Positions 52,801 through 60,900 of a stretch of 64,000 bases of DNA are shown in pieces. The stretch lies in the NCBI RefSeq assembly GCF_042685085.1, contig NZ_JBHUMM010000044.1, positions 83,599-147,598 of the forward strand. Direction: 5' to 3'. Under the pieces are notes generated by a model. The model was given only the letters and a program-made list of their open reading frames with translations. It was not told the origin of the DNA and ran no database searches. Origin of the DNA: Marinicrinis sediminis (GTDB lineage Bacteria; Bacillota; Bacilli; Paenibacillales; KCTC-33676). A program made the position numbers and the translations under genes. Each line of letters starts with the position of its first letter. Position 1 is the first letter of the stretch.

Positions 52801-54982
52801 TCGGCTCTGACTGAGGAAGACCCGTGTAGTTTGCACTGGATTCCCCGTCAATCTCATAGCCTGCACCAATCGGATTCACTACATCTACCTGATACTGGAC
52901 GTTTACCGAAGCTCCCGGTGCAATAGAAGCAAACCGGTCGAAATTCAGTTGATTTCCTGCCTGTGTATAGGTGTTGCCACCTACATGAACCGGATGGATG
53001 ACTTCCGGCGGCAGCACTTCAGCATAATCGACATCATAGGCGGTCGTCGCACCTGTATTTGTCAAAGTCAGTGAAACAAGCACGGTCTCTCCACCGATGA
53101 CCTGTACCGGGCTGTCTCCTGGATTGACCGTCACAGCCTTCACTTTTCGGTCAATGGAAATCACAGGCTCTACATAACCAAGTTCCACACTGGCGCGCCG
53201 ACTTTCAATGCGCTCAGGGGAATTGGCAAATGACATGACATACAGGTTCTCTGAACCTTTATCGGCATCATCAAATTTCTGACTGTTCTGTACCTGCATG
53301 GACAGCATCGTGGTCAGAATTCCCGTCGCTTCACTTAAATCACCAAGCTCCCAGATCAGAAGGTGATCGGCTGCTTCATATGTTGGAGTTACGCCATTCA
53401 TCGCATAATCGGCCAGGTTCCCGCTGACGAGTTCTGTGCCAAGCGGCAAGAAATTATAGAGTGTCACCTCATGCTGTTTGGCCCCGATCGTACTCGCATC
53501 ATAGGTCAATTCAATGTCGATGACATCGCCTACTGTAACGGATACGGAATCGGCTCCGATCGCTTGACTGTTGACAAAGGCGATTTCCTCGCTAATTTCC
53601 GGTTCATTGACATGAATCGAAGTCGATGCACTGTCACTTACTGTACCGGATACGGTCGTTTCACCGGTCACTTGTGCCTGGTTGTTCAATTGGTCAGCTG
53701 CATAAATAGGCCCTTGACCATATTGGGTGACCCAATCACTGCGAATCTCAGCTTCATAGGAGAGGGTTGTAAGGGTCTCAGGTTGCAACGTTCCCAGATT
53801 CCATGACATCACGGTCGTACCATCCGGTTGATGAACCGGATTTATTGGCGTACCTTGCGGACCACTCACATACTGGACAAAATCATGTCCGTCACCAAGG
53901 ATATCGGTGACCACGACCTGGTCTACCGGTATATATTCATTCGTCTTGATGCTGAGCGTGTAGGTCACAACATCGCCGTAAGCGACTTTGTTTTGACTCA
54001 CTGATTTGCTGATGATGATGTCTTTGGCATGGCCTGTATAGTGGATCAGTCCGGAATAGGGCTGTCCCTCTGCCATGGCATCATAGCTCAGCGTATGGGA
54101 GACAATGGTCCCATCCTGAATGGCGATGCCATTCTCATCATGCTCCAGAAAAGCAGCATCGAAGGTCATACTTCGAGTTTCGCCTGCTGCAAGCGGTGGC
54201 ATACTGTCCCACCTGACTTCCCTGATTCCCCCGGTTAAGCTCATACTGGAATAGGGCACAGAAAAATCATACACTTCAATCGAAGCGTCCACTTGAGTAA
54301 GAAGCTGCGAAAGGTGGGTTATACTTCGCTCATTGTTGATCATTTGGATCGTATGGGTTTTCGCGCCCCATTCTTCTCCACTGGCTGGCGGATTGTCGTC
54401 TGGTCCCGCACCCTTTACTGCTTTGCCCATGTCGTTGACTTTGATTTCAAACGGTGTAACCTCTACTGAAATGCTGTCAACCTCTTCACCACCTGCTGGC
54501 GGCAGCTGACGAGCATCATCACTGGCAATCACCTTCATGGTCACATTTAGATCGTCTCCAAAATCAACATTCGCGCCACCCGTTCGGTATGTCAGTGTGG
54601 ATGCCAGATCCACGGTAAACGCATAGTTTTCTTGTGGAGCCAGATCCTTGATGTCTCTCCACACTACTTTCTGCATTCCGCCTGCTATGGATTCAACGGA
54701 AGAAGCAGGAAAGTGGACATTCTCTACGAATTCAAGGCCATCGGGGATCAGGAGCTCATAGCTCAGGTTATAGGCCCAATCTCCGTTGGCAGGTTGCAAA
54801 TTGATCACATTTGCCGTAACGGTTGTAGACTTCCCCAGTACGACCTTTTGAGAGCTGTGTTGCAATTGCAGGGATAGTCCTCCTGTAAATGAATGGGCAT
54901 GTACCATACTTTGACCTACACCTGACAGTAGTTGTGTGAGCATGACCATGATTAACAGGATAGACAGCTTTTTATTCCACAT
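46877..54982 (-). CDS. Giant SLH surface protein with DUF11-type repeats
   Basis: Secreted protein of 2701 residues. After a signal peptide (about 1-30) come some 1700 residues of repeated DUF11/TIGR01451-like beta-sandwich domains (each with a VTYTLSIKT / DILGDGHDF-like pattern of strands and a GD-rich turn). Then a carboxypeptidase-regulatory-like fold, an invasin-type Big_1 domain (LTANPETLLGDGISETILTATISDLNG), a second regulatory-like fold, one more DUF11 domain, and three C-terminal SLH repeats (about 2500-2680) which anchor it to the wall. It is likely a fibrous surface or adhesion protein. AGGAGA is 13 bases before the ATG, rather far. Single gene after the collar operon. Confidence 0.9.
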   Translation of the reverse strand: MWNKKLSILLIMVMLTQLLSGVGQSMVHAHSFTGGLSLQLQHSSQKVVLGKSTTVTANVINLQPANGDWAYNLSYELLIPDGLEFVENVHFPASSVESIAGGMQKVVWRDIKDLAPQENYAFTVDLASTLTYRTGGANVDFGDDLNVTMKVIASDDARQLPPAGGEEVDSISVEVTPFEIKVNDMGKAVKGAGPDDNPPASGEEWGAKTHTIQMINNERSITHLSQLLTQVDASIEVYDFSVPYSSMSLTGGIREVRWDSMPPLAAGETRSMTFDAAFLEHDENGIAIQDGTIVSHTLSYDAMAEGQPYSGLIHYTGHAKDIIISKSVSQNKVAYGDVVTYTLSIKTNEYIPVDQVVVTDILGDGHDFVQYVSGPQGTPINPVHQPDGTTVMSWNLGTLQPETLTTLSYEAEIRSDWVTQYGQGPIYAADQLNNQAQVTGETTVSGTVSDSASTSIHVNEPEISEEIAFVNSQAIGADSVSVTVGDVIDIELTYDASTIGAKQHEVTLYNFLPLGTELVSGNLADYAMNGVTPTYEAADHLLIWELGDLSEATGILTTMLSMQVQNSQKFDDADKGSENLYVMSFANSPERIESRRASVELGYVEPVISIDRKVKAVTVNPGDSPVQVIGGETVLVSLTLTNTGATTAYDVDYAEVLPPEVIHPVHVGGNTYTQAGNQLNFDRFASIAPGASVNVQYQVDVVNPIGAGYEIDGESSANYTGLPQSEPIYRSYVVTENQHVVMKVQNPTITKTVADTTTGNTDDLRIGDWVVYQIQVTLPTNVEAYNPSITDTIPNRQSYMEAYTSYSPATDSGVSLPGGQQSLSGNQLEITGLVTSPGAVYTYFVKNSIDDINGTQLQETQRSRAEFDWQDAASSGTARSVQSANAEVTVLRPNLTVSLTPASVQMGQGDETTYTFQINNVGRNTAYEFTPYVTIPAGFEFVAPAATLSGDLANGYTMTYPRTNLSHQNGSNQITETFTVRLVELKSAGSTFAVRGYTGDYYATPQAYANDTDGNGTNDPVIGDEKYNKTSATANITAPNVTIQNEIIGTSNGSSLTEIRPGDTVDYRLTVTVPQGTKAYDLTIEDTFATLGQFEVVSTPADGTWAGQKLTVDLGDAASGETDTGPYVLTRTVQLRALADGSSPISGSFQQNRQTHGTSAVIQWAVTDGGGKTSSPADTTSVDVIQPSLSIQTIPLTNDAFSSTVTEIEVGYTVRNAGASTAHETMIEVPIPDGVQVVAGSISSDGGVSGNKVIWTGLTIPGQNGSLPLTFRLEALPELGAGAGPIPVIAELVSYTSKPTAVKKTYVSGATAQHALYTVQPTMTATIQSHTNSPASQVRPGDEITYQVTLDVPDGLTVYHPTLQTHSLTHQDVLEVRLADGTMIYEDPVAGGYDLPTASVDQVVFVKTRMQTTTSMAINPYIAVYEPRIDYQTALVSGSQLQIAAAAVQSQVAEPDLAVSLSADGTVFTAVGDTITYTVTVDNHQGVSTAYAPGMTISVTDAVYVTQVQATDPLDTATHSGSLIHWSFQELAPNEQKQMTFTVTAKTETAVGTGVDFQATLEEYFSRPVAERKTYGPLVTNQVNSTVRGNHVLDGTDHIFLTAGNSASFDHLLTNTGAGRDTFILDMDAPYPTDVYINGQRVASGHKTGGLWSWTMLAPAYDQAGAFALSLDGGEQQAFRLVVQVPEQTPFDLIPKVMTVGAAGQLSTVNSQTQDRMTVIGPVLDGWTGSTTKAGWSLPNYGTGDIATYQAVSAVHIQQMQVKVGAGTDAFTLPLMLLNPNSYIQDGEKRWLQSEPLPQQMAAATYDTTFIGLDQVGTEWERDEPAGAHGANNPLQVYRQIDLEGHITHSADGNPIEQAVIELRDRYTGQVAGTTTSDMTGYYTFVNISVGEYVLHVEKDGYSEANVEFYALPANGTSNKLVVNAQLSPYQITLTANPETLLGDGISETILTATISDLNGQPLQGVEVEFSSPTGRGTFPSGVTAVTDANGQASVPYRSEAITGSSSIRFPVAVEVDDPVRQLHAKDEIYIVFEPGAITGLVTEVTADGRSVPVAGANILITKDFDGDGTIDFTARAITKADGTYFVAVPQGNTEYDVQVTKTVRIGNEDRQITFPQKAQVGVISVAGFEVYPSVKTGAGVVFSTDPNGASTQYPAALYQRMTGYLLDQNGQPVTNLDGSRKEFPIEDNGSFHVEGIEAGNYQLVVLMQVDNGEQIIINEDRQGQYTPMIIQQNGEINITEELIDPYGTITDFYTGDVIEQAHVELYYADTARNITNGRVPGTMVILPELLGFDPNDNHNPQDSDVNGFYAYMVYGFTDYYLVVTKPGYYTYTSPTISVEEAIVRHDLKMKPIRNVVLPEADLPADLAVEIFSDRAVYAEGDELTFTIKYRNRSAHPVRDVHVQAQIPAYTVVKDAAGGIVNGQQIRWELGDLDGNETGELIYKVQAIPDGLPSSEVQVKNEALIQTDTTEVINPEDDRSSIQVMVFSSRYGAQTHTRYIVGYPDGEFKLVRNITRAEIAAIFARIMALRDTVTGDIPYSDVSPEFWAAEYIEAVSKAGLFTGYQDGTFQPNKAITRAELSVVISKYLELANSDALHDPFTDTDGHWAENYIAHMVRHHIIVGYPDGTFKPNASMVRVEAVTMINRLLNRGPLNGAEASFPDVSTTHWGFGEVEESTRTHQYERHEDGSEHMTEFIPEPLW

Positions 54983-55415
54983 TTTTACTCATCAGTTCTC
55001 CTTTCCTAGGTATATCTATCTATCATTTAATCACAACGCACTGAACAAATACTGAAAAAATACTAAAAAAAGGCATGTCGTACAGCATCCCTCTTCGACG
55101 AATCAATTGTTATTAAAATTGATAATATTATTTATCCTGATATCGTTATAAGAAAAGTATTCCAATTGAACTGATTATGGGTTTTACATTATATTTTATT
55201 TGATTTTTCGGCAGTTTTGGGTGTTTTTTGACGAAAAAGAGAAAGAGAGGAGGTTTTATTTAGTTATAATATCAATATAAGTCTATTAAAAGAGTTGGAT
55301 GGATTGAAGATATTGGTCATCCATCCATTCGGAAATAAGTCTCCTGTATATCCAATTGATATCAGATCCGCTCGTTATCCCTCATGATAGGTATGAACCA
55401 CAGCCCATGACAAAA
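54983..55415. other. AT-rich intergenic region upstream of the giant SLH gene
   Basis: About 430 bases of AT-rich sequence with no supported gene on either strand. It should hold the promoter of the minus-strand SLH gene, but I found no clear -35/-10 pair. A TATAAT on the plus strand has no gene to serve. Confidence 0.5.
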
Positions 55416-55475
55416 AACTCCCCCCATGCAAAACCGTTCAGCATTTGACTGATTTGCACGGGAGGAGTTCAGTTA
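55416..55475 (-). terminator. Terminator of the collar-protein operon
   Basis: On the minus strand a GGAG-rich imperfect stem (AACTCCTCCC-GTGCAAA against TTTGCATG-GGGGGAGTT) is followed by TTTTTTG. It closes the six-gene operon before the giant SLH gene. Confidence 0.8.
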
Positions 55476-55501
55476 GATCAATATATTAATCGTCCGGTTA
55501 A

Positions 55502-56023
55502 CTAGCTTCTCGGCGGGTAAATACCATATAAACAAATAATAAAGTTAATGCCCAGGTATGGCTGGCAGTTATTATGAGGCTGACTGCCCCCTGTCGGCCC
55601 AATAGCCAATGGATGCATGCTTGTATTCGGCGATGGCGCATAATATTTGGGAGGAGTAAATCCGCCAGACGGCGTCCCCCAAATGTGATTAATCGGGCTC
55701 TGTTGATTCGCCGTTCCCTGACCATGAGGAGTATGCGTATGCTCAGGCATTTCCGCTTCAATGAGCGTAACGGTACTGGAGCCACCTATCTCCCCCACTA
55801 CCCTTGGAGATAAACCCGGTCCGGCACCATGATGCATCGGAGCTCGCCCCCTCAGATCGGGCAATGCAAACGTACTAGTCCCATTTCCACCATACGTAGT
55901 ACCTAATAACGAGAAAAGTGCAGTATTGTTTGAAATCGGCAGAAGCTGTCCATCGCAAAGTGCCCAGCTTCTAGGCGCAAAACTTCCGGCAAAAATACGA
56001 ATCTCACCAGTATATGGATCCAC
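55502..56023 (-). CDS. Phage-tail-collar-domain protein (third copy)
   Basis: Protein of 173 residues in the Tail Collar (PF07484; MdpB-like) family: GEIRIFAGSFAPRSWALCDGQLLPI at the start, TYGGNGTSTFALPDLRGRAP in the middle and LGINFIICLYGIYPPRS at the end. GTG start at 56023 after AAAGGAGG. Last of three tandem copies (13-base gap from the second). No phage structural genes are nearby, so this is a domesticated or independent use of the fold. Function unknown; possibly tip or subunit of a surface appendage. Confidence 0.88.
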   Translation of the reverse strand: MDPYTGEIRIFAGSFAPRSWALCDGQLLPISNNTALFSLLGTTYGGNGTSTFALPDLRGRAPMHHGAGPGLSPRVVGEIGGSSTVTLIEAEMPEHTHTPHGQGTANQQSPINHIWGTPSGGFTPPKYYAPSPNTSMHPLAIGPTGGSQPHNNCQPYLGINFIICLYGIYPPRS

Positions 56024-56036
56024 AGTTAATCCTCCT

Positions 56037-56537
56037 TTAACTTCTTGATGGATAAATACCTACCAGCGCAATGCAATAGTTAATCACACTGTAGGGCTGC
56101 ATGTTCGAATGGGCCTGTCCGCCTCCAGTTGAAGACAAAGCGTTGAGATTCATCTGACTGTCTGCGTGCTCATTGTAAAAGTATCTTCCATTCGTTCCTG
56201 CCCATATATTCCCTGAAGCTGATTGCTCAGTACCAGGTACATTATTGGCGTTGGCCATATGGGTATGGGCTGGCATTTCAGTGATCGTTAACGTATGCGT
56301 TTCCTCACCGTAACGCTCACCCTGAGAAACACCGTTGCCAGGATGTACAGGCACTCGCCCTCTTAAGTCTGGCAAAGCAAAAGTATGAATACCATCACCA
56401 CCATAGACCGTGCCCAGGATTGAAAATAGAGCTTGATTCTGATTAACAGGCAACAGGGTACCATTACAGAAAGCCCAGTCTTTTGGAGCAAAATCGAAAC
56501 TAAATGCGCGAATTTCACCAATAAACGGATCTGCCAA
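56037..56537 (-). CDS. Phage-tail-collar-domain protein (second copy)
   Basis: Protein of 166 residues of the same Tail Collar family as its neighbours: GEIRAFSFDFAPKDWAFCNGTLLPV, TVYGGDGIHTFALPDLRGRVP, ITEMPAHTH and a C-terminal NYCIALVGIYPSRS. It begins with a TTG at 56537 seven bases after AAGGAGG. It is about as similar to each flanking copy as they are to one another, so these are diverged paralogues rather than recent duplicates. Confidence 0.88.
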   Translation of the reverse strand: MADPFIGEIRAFSFDFAPKDWAFCNGTLLPVNQNQALFSILGTVYGGDGIHTFALPDLRGRVPVHPGNGVSQGERYGEETHTLTITEMPAHTHMANANNVPGTEQSASGNIWAGTNGRYFYNEHADSQMNLNALSSTGGGQAHSNMQPYSVINYCIALVGIYPSRS

Positions 56538-56575
56538 AGTGTTCTCCTCCTTATGTATAGTGAATGACCAGTTAA

Positions 56576-57088
56576 TTAAGAGCGAGTCGGAAACGTACCA
56601 ACCAGAGCAATAATATAGGTAAGAGCCAAAAACGGCATCATGTTTTCATGTGCCAGATTGCCCCCACTTTTCGAGATAGCTTGTGAACTCATCATACTGC
56701 TTGGGGAATTGTCGGAGTAAAGTGGCGAGGGGCCAGTACCCCAAAAGGCGTTCGTCGGATTGTCGGTCGAACCAACCTTTGAACTTGATACGGAATGGGT
56801 ATGCGAAGGCATTTGAGACGAAAGGAGCGTGATTTCCTCTGATCCACCTCGCTGACCCATCCGAAAAAGGGTGCTCGATGATGGCCTTTCCCCTTGATGT
56901 AACGGGAGCCTTCCTCTCAAATCTGGCAAAGCAAAGCTGTTTATTCCATCTCCTCCGTAAGTGGTGCCTATCAGTGAATACAAGGCATCATTCTGACTGA
57001 TCGCAAGCAATTGACCATTGCACATCGCCCAGCCTTCTGGTGCATATCTACCGGCAAATATTCTGATTTCCCCTAAAAATCCATCCAT
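56576..57088 (-). CDS. Phage-tail-collar-domain protein (first copy)
   Basis: Protein of 170 residues: GEIRIFAGRYAPEGWAMCNGQLLAI, IGTTYGGDGINSFALPDLRGRLPLHQG, SSQMPSHTH and the end LTYIIALVGTFPTRS. These follow the T4 short-fibre-like collar plan, which trimerises in phages. ATG 57088 follows AAAGGAGCAATTT. It is 45 bases downstream of the DUF6916-like gene. Function in bacteria unknown (the microcystin-dependent protein family). Confidence 0.88.
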   Translation of the reverse strand: MDGFLGEIRIFAGRYAPEGWAMCNGQLLAISQNDALYSLIGTTYGGDGINSFALPDLRGRLPLHQGERPSSSTLFRMGQRGGSEEITLLSSQMPSHTHSVSSSKVGSTDNPTNAFWGTGPSPLYSDNSPSSMMSSQAISKSGGNLAHENMMPFLALTYIIALVGTFPTRS

Positions 57089-57133
57089 AAATTGCTCCTT
57101 TCCTCTGTTTCAGAGAATGAAGTACGAACCCTA

Positions 57134-57436
57134 TCATTTTGCTTTCAAGCGGTTGAATACCGCTTCGTACCTGATCTTCGATCCATCTTCACTTATTCCA
57201 ATCGGCACCAGAAACAATTCCAAATGATCGAAATCAGGGTGTTCAAGCTTGTACATCCCTTGCGCAACAACCCTGGCAGCATCCGCTTCAAAAAAAAGGG
57301 AAAATTGCTCATGCATCTCATTTGAATGTCCCTGGGTCGCCTCAGCAAGATTCAGTTGTACACGATGATCCCCGTCAATCAGTATAAATGCCTCATGCAG
57401 TTGATCGGAAAATTGCTCAAATGAAAATGGTGCCAC
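57134..57436 (-). CDS. DUF6916-like small protein
   Basis: Protein of 100 residues beginning at GTG 57436 with an AAAGGGGGTG site before it; the longer open frame to 57592 is out of the annotated gene. FSFEQFSDQLHEAFIL, a central HRVQLNLAEATQG and QFSLFFEADAARVVAQGMYKLEHPDFDHLELFLVPIG...YEAVFNR match, by my recollection, the DUF6916 family, often found beside tail-collar genes. Compact soluble beta-rich protein. It begins 4 bases after the stop of the GNAT gene. Confidence 0.75.
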   Translation of the reverse strand: MAPFSFEQFSDQLHEAFILIDGDHRVQLNLAEATQGHSNEMHEQFSLFFEADAARVVAQGMYKLEHPDFDHLELFLVPIGISEDGSKIRYEAVFNRLKAK

Positions 57437-57440
57437 ATTT

Positions 57441-57914
57441 TCACCCCCTTTCAAGCGATGATCTCCAGCACATACGGTAGGAAAGCTCGTCCTCCCCCGT
57501 ATACGTGAAGCCTGTCCGTTCATACAAGCGTCTGGCTGGATTCTCTCTTCTAACCTGGAGTTCAACTTCTCTTCCTGCCAAGGCAGCTTCATCCTGAATA
57601 TTTTTCAGTAGTTGAGTTCCAACACCCAATCCCCGGTAAGCAGGGAGCAAAGACAGATCGACCAGGACCCATCTTTGCTCCTCTCTTGCCAGATACAATC
57701 TGCCTGCACGTTCTTCATCCACCATCACGATATATCGAGCAAGGTTCGGATACTGCATTTCATAAGATCGTTGCTGAAATTGAAACTGCATGTGTAAAAA
57801 ATGCTGACTTTGCAACTCCGGCCAACCCCATGCACTGATTTCTTCCGCCCGCGTGCTCGCATAAACCTCATAGTAAAAGGCGTCATCACAAGCTTCTATC
57901 TGCTGAATATTCAC
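57441..57914 (-). CDS. GNAT-family N-acetyltransferase
   Basis: Protein of 157 residues. YYEVYASTRAEEISAWGWPE near the N-terminus, VDLSLLPAYRGLGVGTQLLKNIQDEA holding the acetyl-CoA loop (RGLGVG), and ENPARRLYERTGF toward the C-terminus are standard GNAT. The start is a GTG at 57914 after CAGGTGAGA; the longer frame from 57959 overlaps the end of the SLH gene. It follows that gene by 17 bases, and the ASTRAEE-type N-terminus is shared with acetyltransferases next to collar genes. It may modify a surface protein or sugar of the same operon. Confidence 0.87.
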   Translation of the reverse strand: MNIQQIEACDDAFYYEVYASTRAEEISAWGWPELQSQHFLHMQFQFQQRSYEMQYPNLARYIVMVDEERAGRLYLAREEQRWVLVDLSLLPAYRGLGVGTQLLKNIQDEAALAGREVELQVRRENPARRLYERTGFTYTGEDELSYRMCWRSSLERG

Positions 57915-57931
57915 TCTCTCACCTGTTTCTT

Positions 57932-60900
57932 TCAATCCAAAATCTGAATCAGCTTCCATGAGCCGTCGTTCAGTTGCTCCATTTCATACGTAGAAGAAGC
58001 GGAGATTATGTCCATGTAGGCCCAGTAACCTTGACTCACGTCTATCCATTTCACATCACTGCTGGAAATTAGAGGGCGATTGAGCATTCGGTTGATCACC
58101 TTCACGGCTTCCGCGCGTGTTACTGCTTGATCAGAACGGAAACTGTTATCCTCATATCCTTTCATCCAACCTTCCTCTGTAACTGCTGCAATAGCTGACC
58201 ATGCCCAATGCGACTTCAGCAAATCTGAATAGGAGAGGCTTTGATCGAAATGAGAGAGTTTACCCCACTGTTTCGCAATGACCGCCAGTTCAGAACGTTT
58301 CACCACCTCATCAGGCCTGAACCCACCGTCTTGATCCCCGACCATAAGTCCCGCGCTAAACACTTGCTCAATGGCTTGATAAGCCCAATGCTTCACTGAA
58401 ACATCTTCAAAATAAAGGTCCTTATCCGGATATGCGCGATCGAGATTCCGGGCAAGAACAGCGGCCAGTTCTGCTCGTGTCAGTCCCCGGTTAGGCTGAA
58501 AGCTTCCATTCGGATAACCGGAAATATAGCTTTCAAAAATGACCGTGTCCACTTGTTGTGGCGCTGCAATGATCGTAAAGGTGCTGAACTTGTCAATCAT
58601 GATGAGTATACCTACAGGCTTTCCGTTTTGATCGTACTGAACGGTTCCTGTCTGAACAACTTTCTCTCCATCGCTATGCTCAATATACACCGCAAGTCCT
58701 GCCGCATATGCTGCCCACAGCTCTGGATCTGCTGGCAGATCCCTTTCCGTTAATGGAAGGAAAAGGCCCGTTTGCGCATCTTCGTAATTGGTCTCGATTT
58801 TCATAGGCTGACCAACGACCTGGACATCCTTATTTTTGGCAAACTCACGAACCTGCTCGGCCTGGGAAGTCCGATCTGAAACTGCTTGAAATTCTTCCTC
58901 ATCACGGATTGGAATGAGAAGGAAGTACAGATCTTTTCCTTTGCCCGATATGCGTTCCACCGTTTCCTTCGTTAAACGAATACTTGCGTTTGGAGTATCC
59001 ACCTGAAGTTGCAGTTCATTTTCATCCAAAAGCTTTAAGGCATCCAGCGGCAGCTTCACATAATATTCATCTGCCAGATTCTGCGGCAAGTCGTCGATGA
59101 TAATCCGAACGGTATCCTTGGCACTTTCACTTGCTTTCTCAACGATCTCTCTCGCCTTGGCTTTGTCAAAAATGACTTCATCTCTTTCTGCGCCGTTCAC
59201 CAACAATCGTTTGATTGGAACAGACATAGTCAGCGATCCATCGTCACCTTCAACGGTAACAATAACGGTACGAACGTCAGGATTGCCTACAGACTCCACT
59301 ACTTCTTTGTGACGTCTGATATTCAACTCATATAATTTCGTCGTTATACCGTCTTCAGCCGTTACTTCTATTTCCACAATGTTCGGTCCAACCTCGAGAT
59401 CTATATCAGATGATTCGGTTGCGCTTGTCTGCAATTCACCATTGATTCGAATCACAGCATTCGCATGCGATGAAGTAGGAATGAGAGAGACACTCTTAAT
59501 TCCGTAAGACAGGTTTACCTGATATTTCAATTTATCCGGATCAAAATCAGGAACTATTCTTCCTTTGCTGATTAGGAGTTCCGTTAAATTGGCATCATTG
59601 GAGGCTTTTCTATTCACATTGACGTTATATATCTTGGTGATACCGCTTTGAGCTTCGACCAATATCGAAAATGAATTTTGTCCGACCTGCAAATCCGTAT
59701 GTGAGTAGGGAGATCCACTTTCTACAGATGAACCATTTATAAGAACAGAAGCATGTCTCTCGGAAACGCTCGGAGTGAGCGTGAATTGTGAAATCTCGTT
59801 TTCTACCGTTACTTCGTATTCGGTTTCATCAGAATCGAAGTAAGGCGACAAGTTACCGCTACTGATTGACAGAGTTTCTAAATCTGCGTTGTCAGAAGGA
59901 TGAATTTCAATTGTAAGATTGACGACGTCTGACATAAAAGTACCATCGCTGACTTGAATGGCCACTGAATCAGTTCCCAATTGGTCTAAACTCGGTTCAT
60001 AAGTAAAGCTCCCTGTTGAAGCATCAGTAAAGGTCAAATTTCCTTTTGCCCCCTGTGATTGAACGATAAATGTAACATCGTCTCCGTCAGGATCCATCGC
60101 TTCCAGCATCCCATTCACGCTGGTTTCTATGGAGGTGTTTATACTCTTGGGAGTAGCTACGGGTCTTGTATCGTTCAAATTATTTAATGTTATCTCAATA
60201 TCTGTCATCGCTATATCTTGGCCGTCGCTTACTTCAACATTCAGGGTGTAGCTCGTTGGGCCGGCTTCATAATCCAGCTGGCTACTGTCATTCACGGTTA
60301 CTTCACCTGTGCTGCTGTTGATCGCAAAGGCGCTTCCCGTATTTCCGCTGGTGATGCTGTAAGTGAGCGCGTCTCCATCCGCATCATTGCCTGTTACGGT
60401 CCCAACATTAGTCCCGTCTGTTGTGTTTTCGTCTATTGCTACTGTGAACCCAGTAGCGGTTGGTGTATTGTCATTCACATTGTTCAGGGTTATTGTGGCT
60501 ACGGCATTCGCAGTCAAGCTGCCGTCATTTACTTCAACATTCAGGGTGTAGCTCGTTGGGCCGGTTTCATAATCCAGCTGGCTACTGTCATTCACGGTTA
60601 CTTCACCCGTGCTGCTGTTGATCGCAAAGGCATTTCCTGTATTTCCGCTGGTGATGCTGTAAGTGAGCGCGTCTCCATCCGCATCATTTCCTGTTACGGT
60701 CCCAACAGTGGTCCCGTTAGCAGTATTTTCATCTACCCCTACGGTGAACCCAGTAGCGGTTGGCGTATTGTCATTCACATTGTTCACGTTTATTGTGGCT
60801 ACGGCATTCGCAGTCAAGCTTCCGTCACTTACTTCAACATTCAGGGTGTAGCTCGTTGGGCCGGCTTCATAATCCAGCTGGCTACTGTCATTCACGGTTA

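Noticed and set aside
55502..57088. Prophage remnant (tail collar proteins)
   Set aside because: No capsid, portal, tail tube, integrase, holin or attachment sequences nearby; the collar genes are in an operon with a bacterial surface protein.
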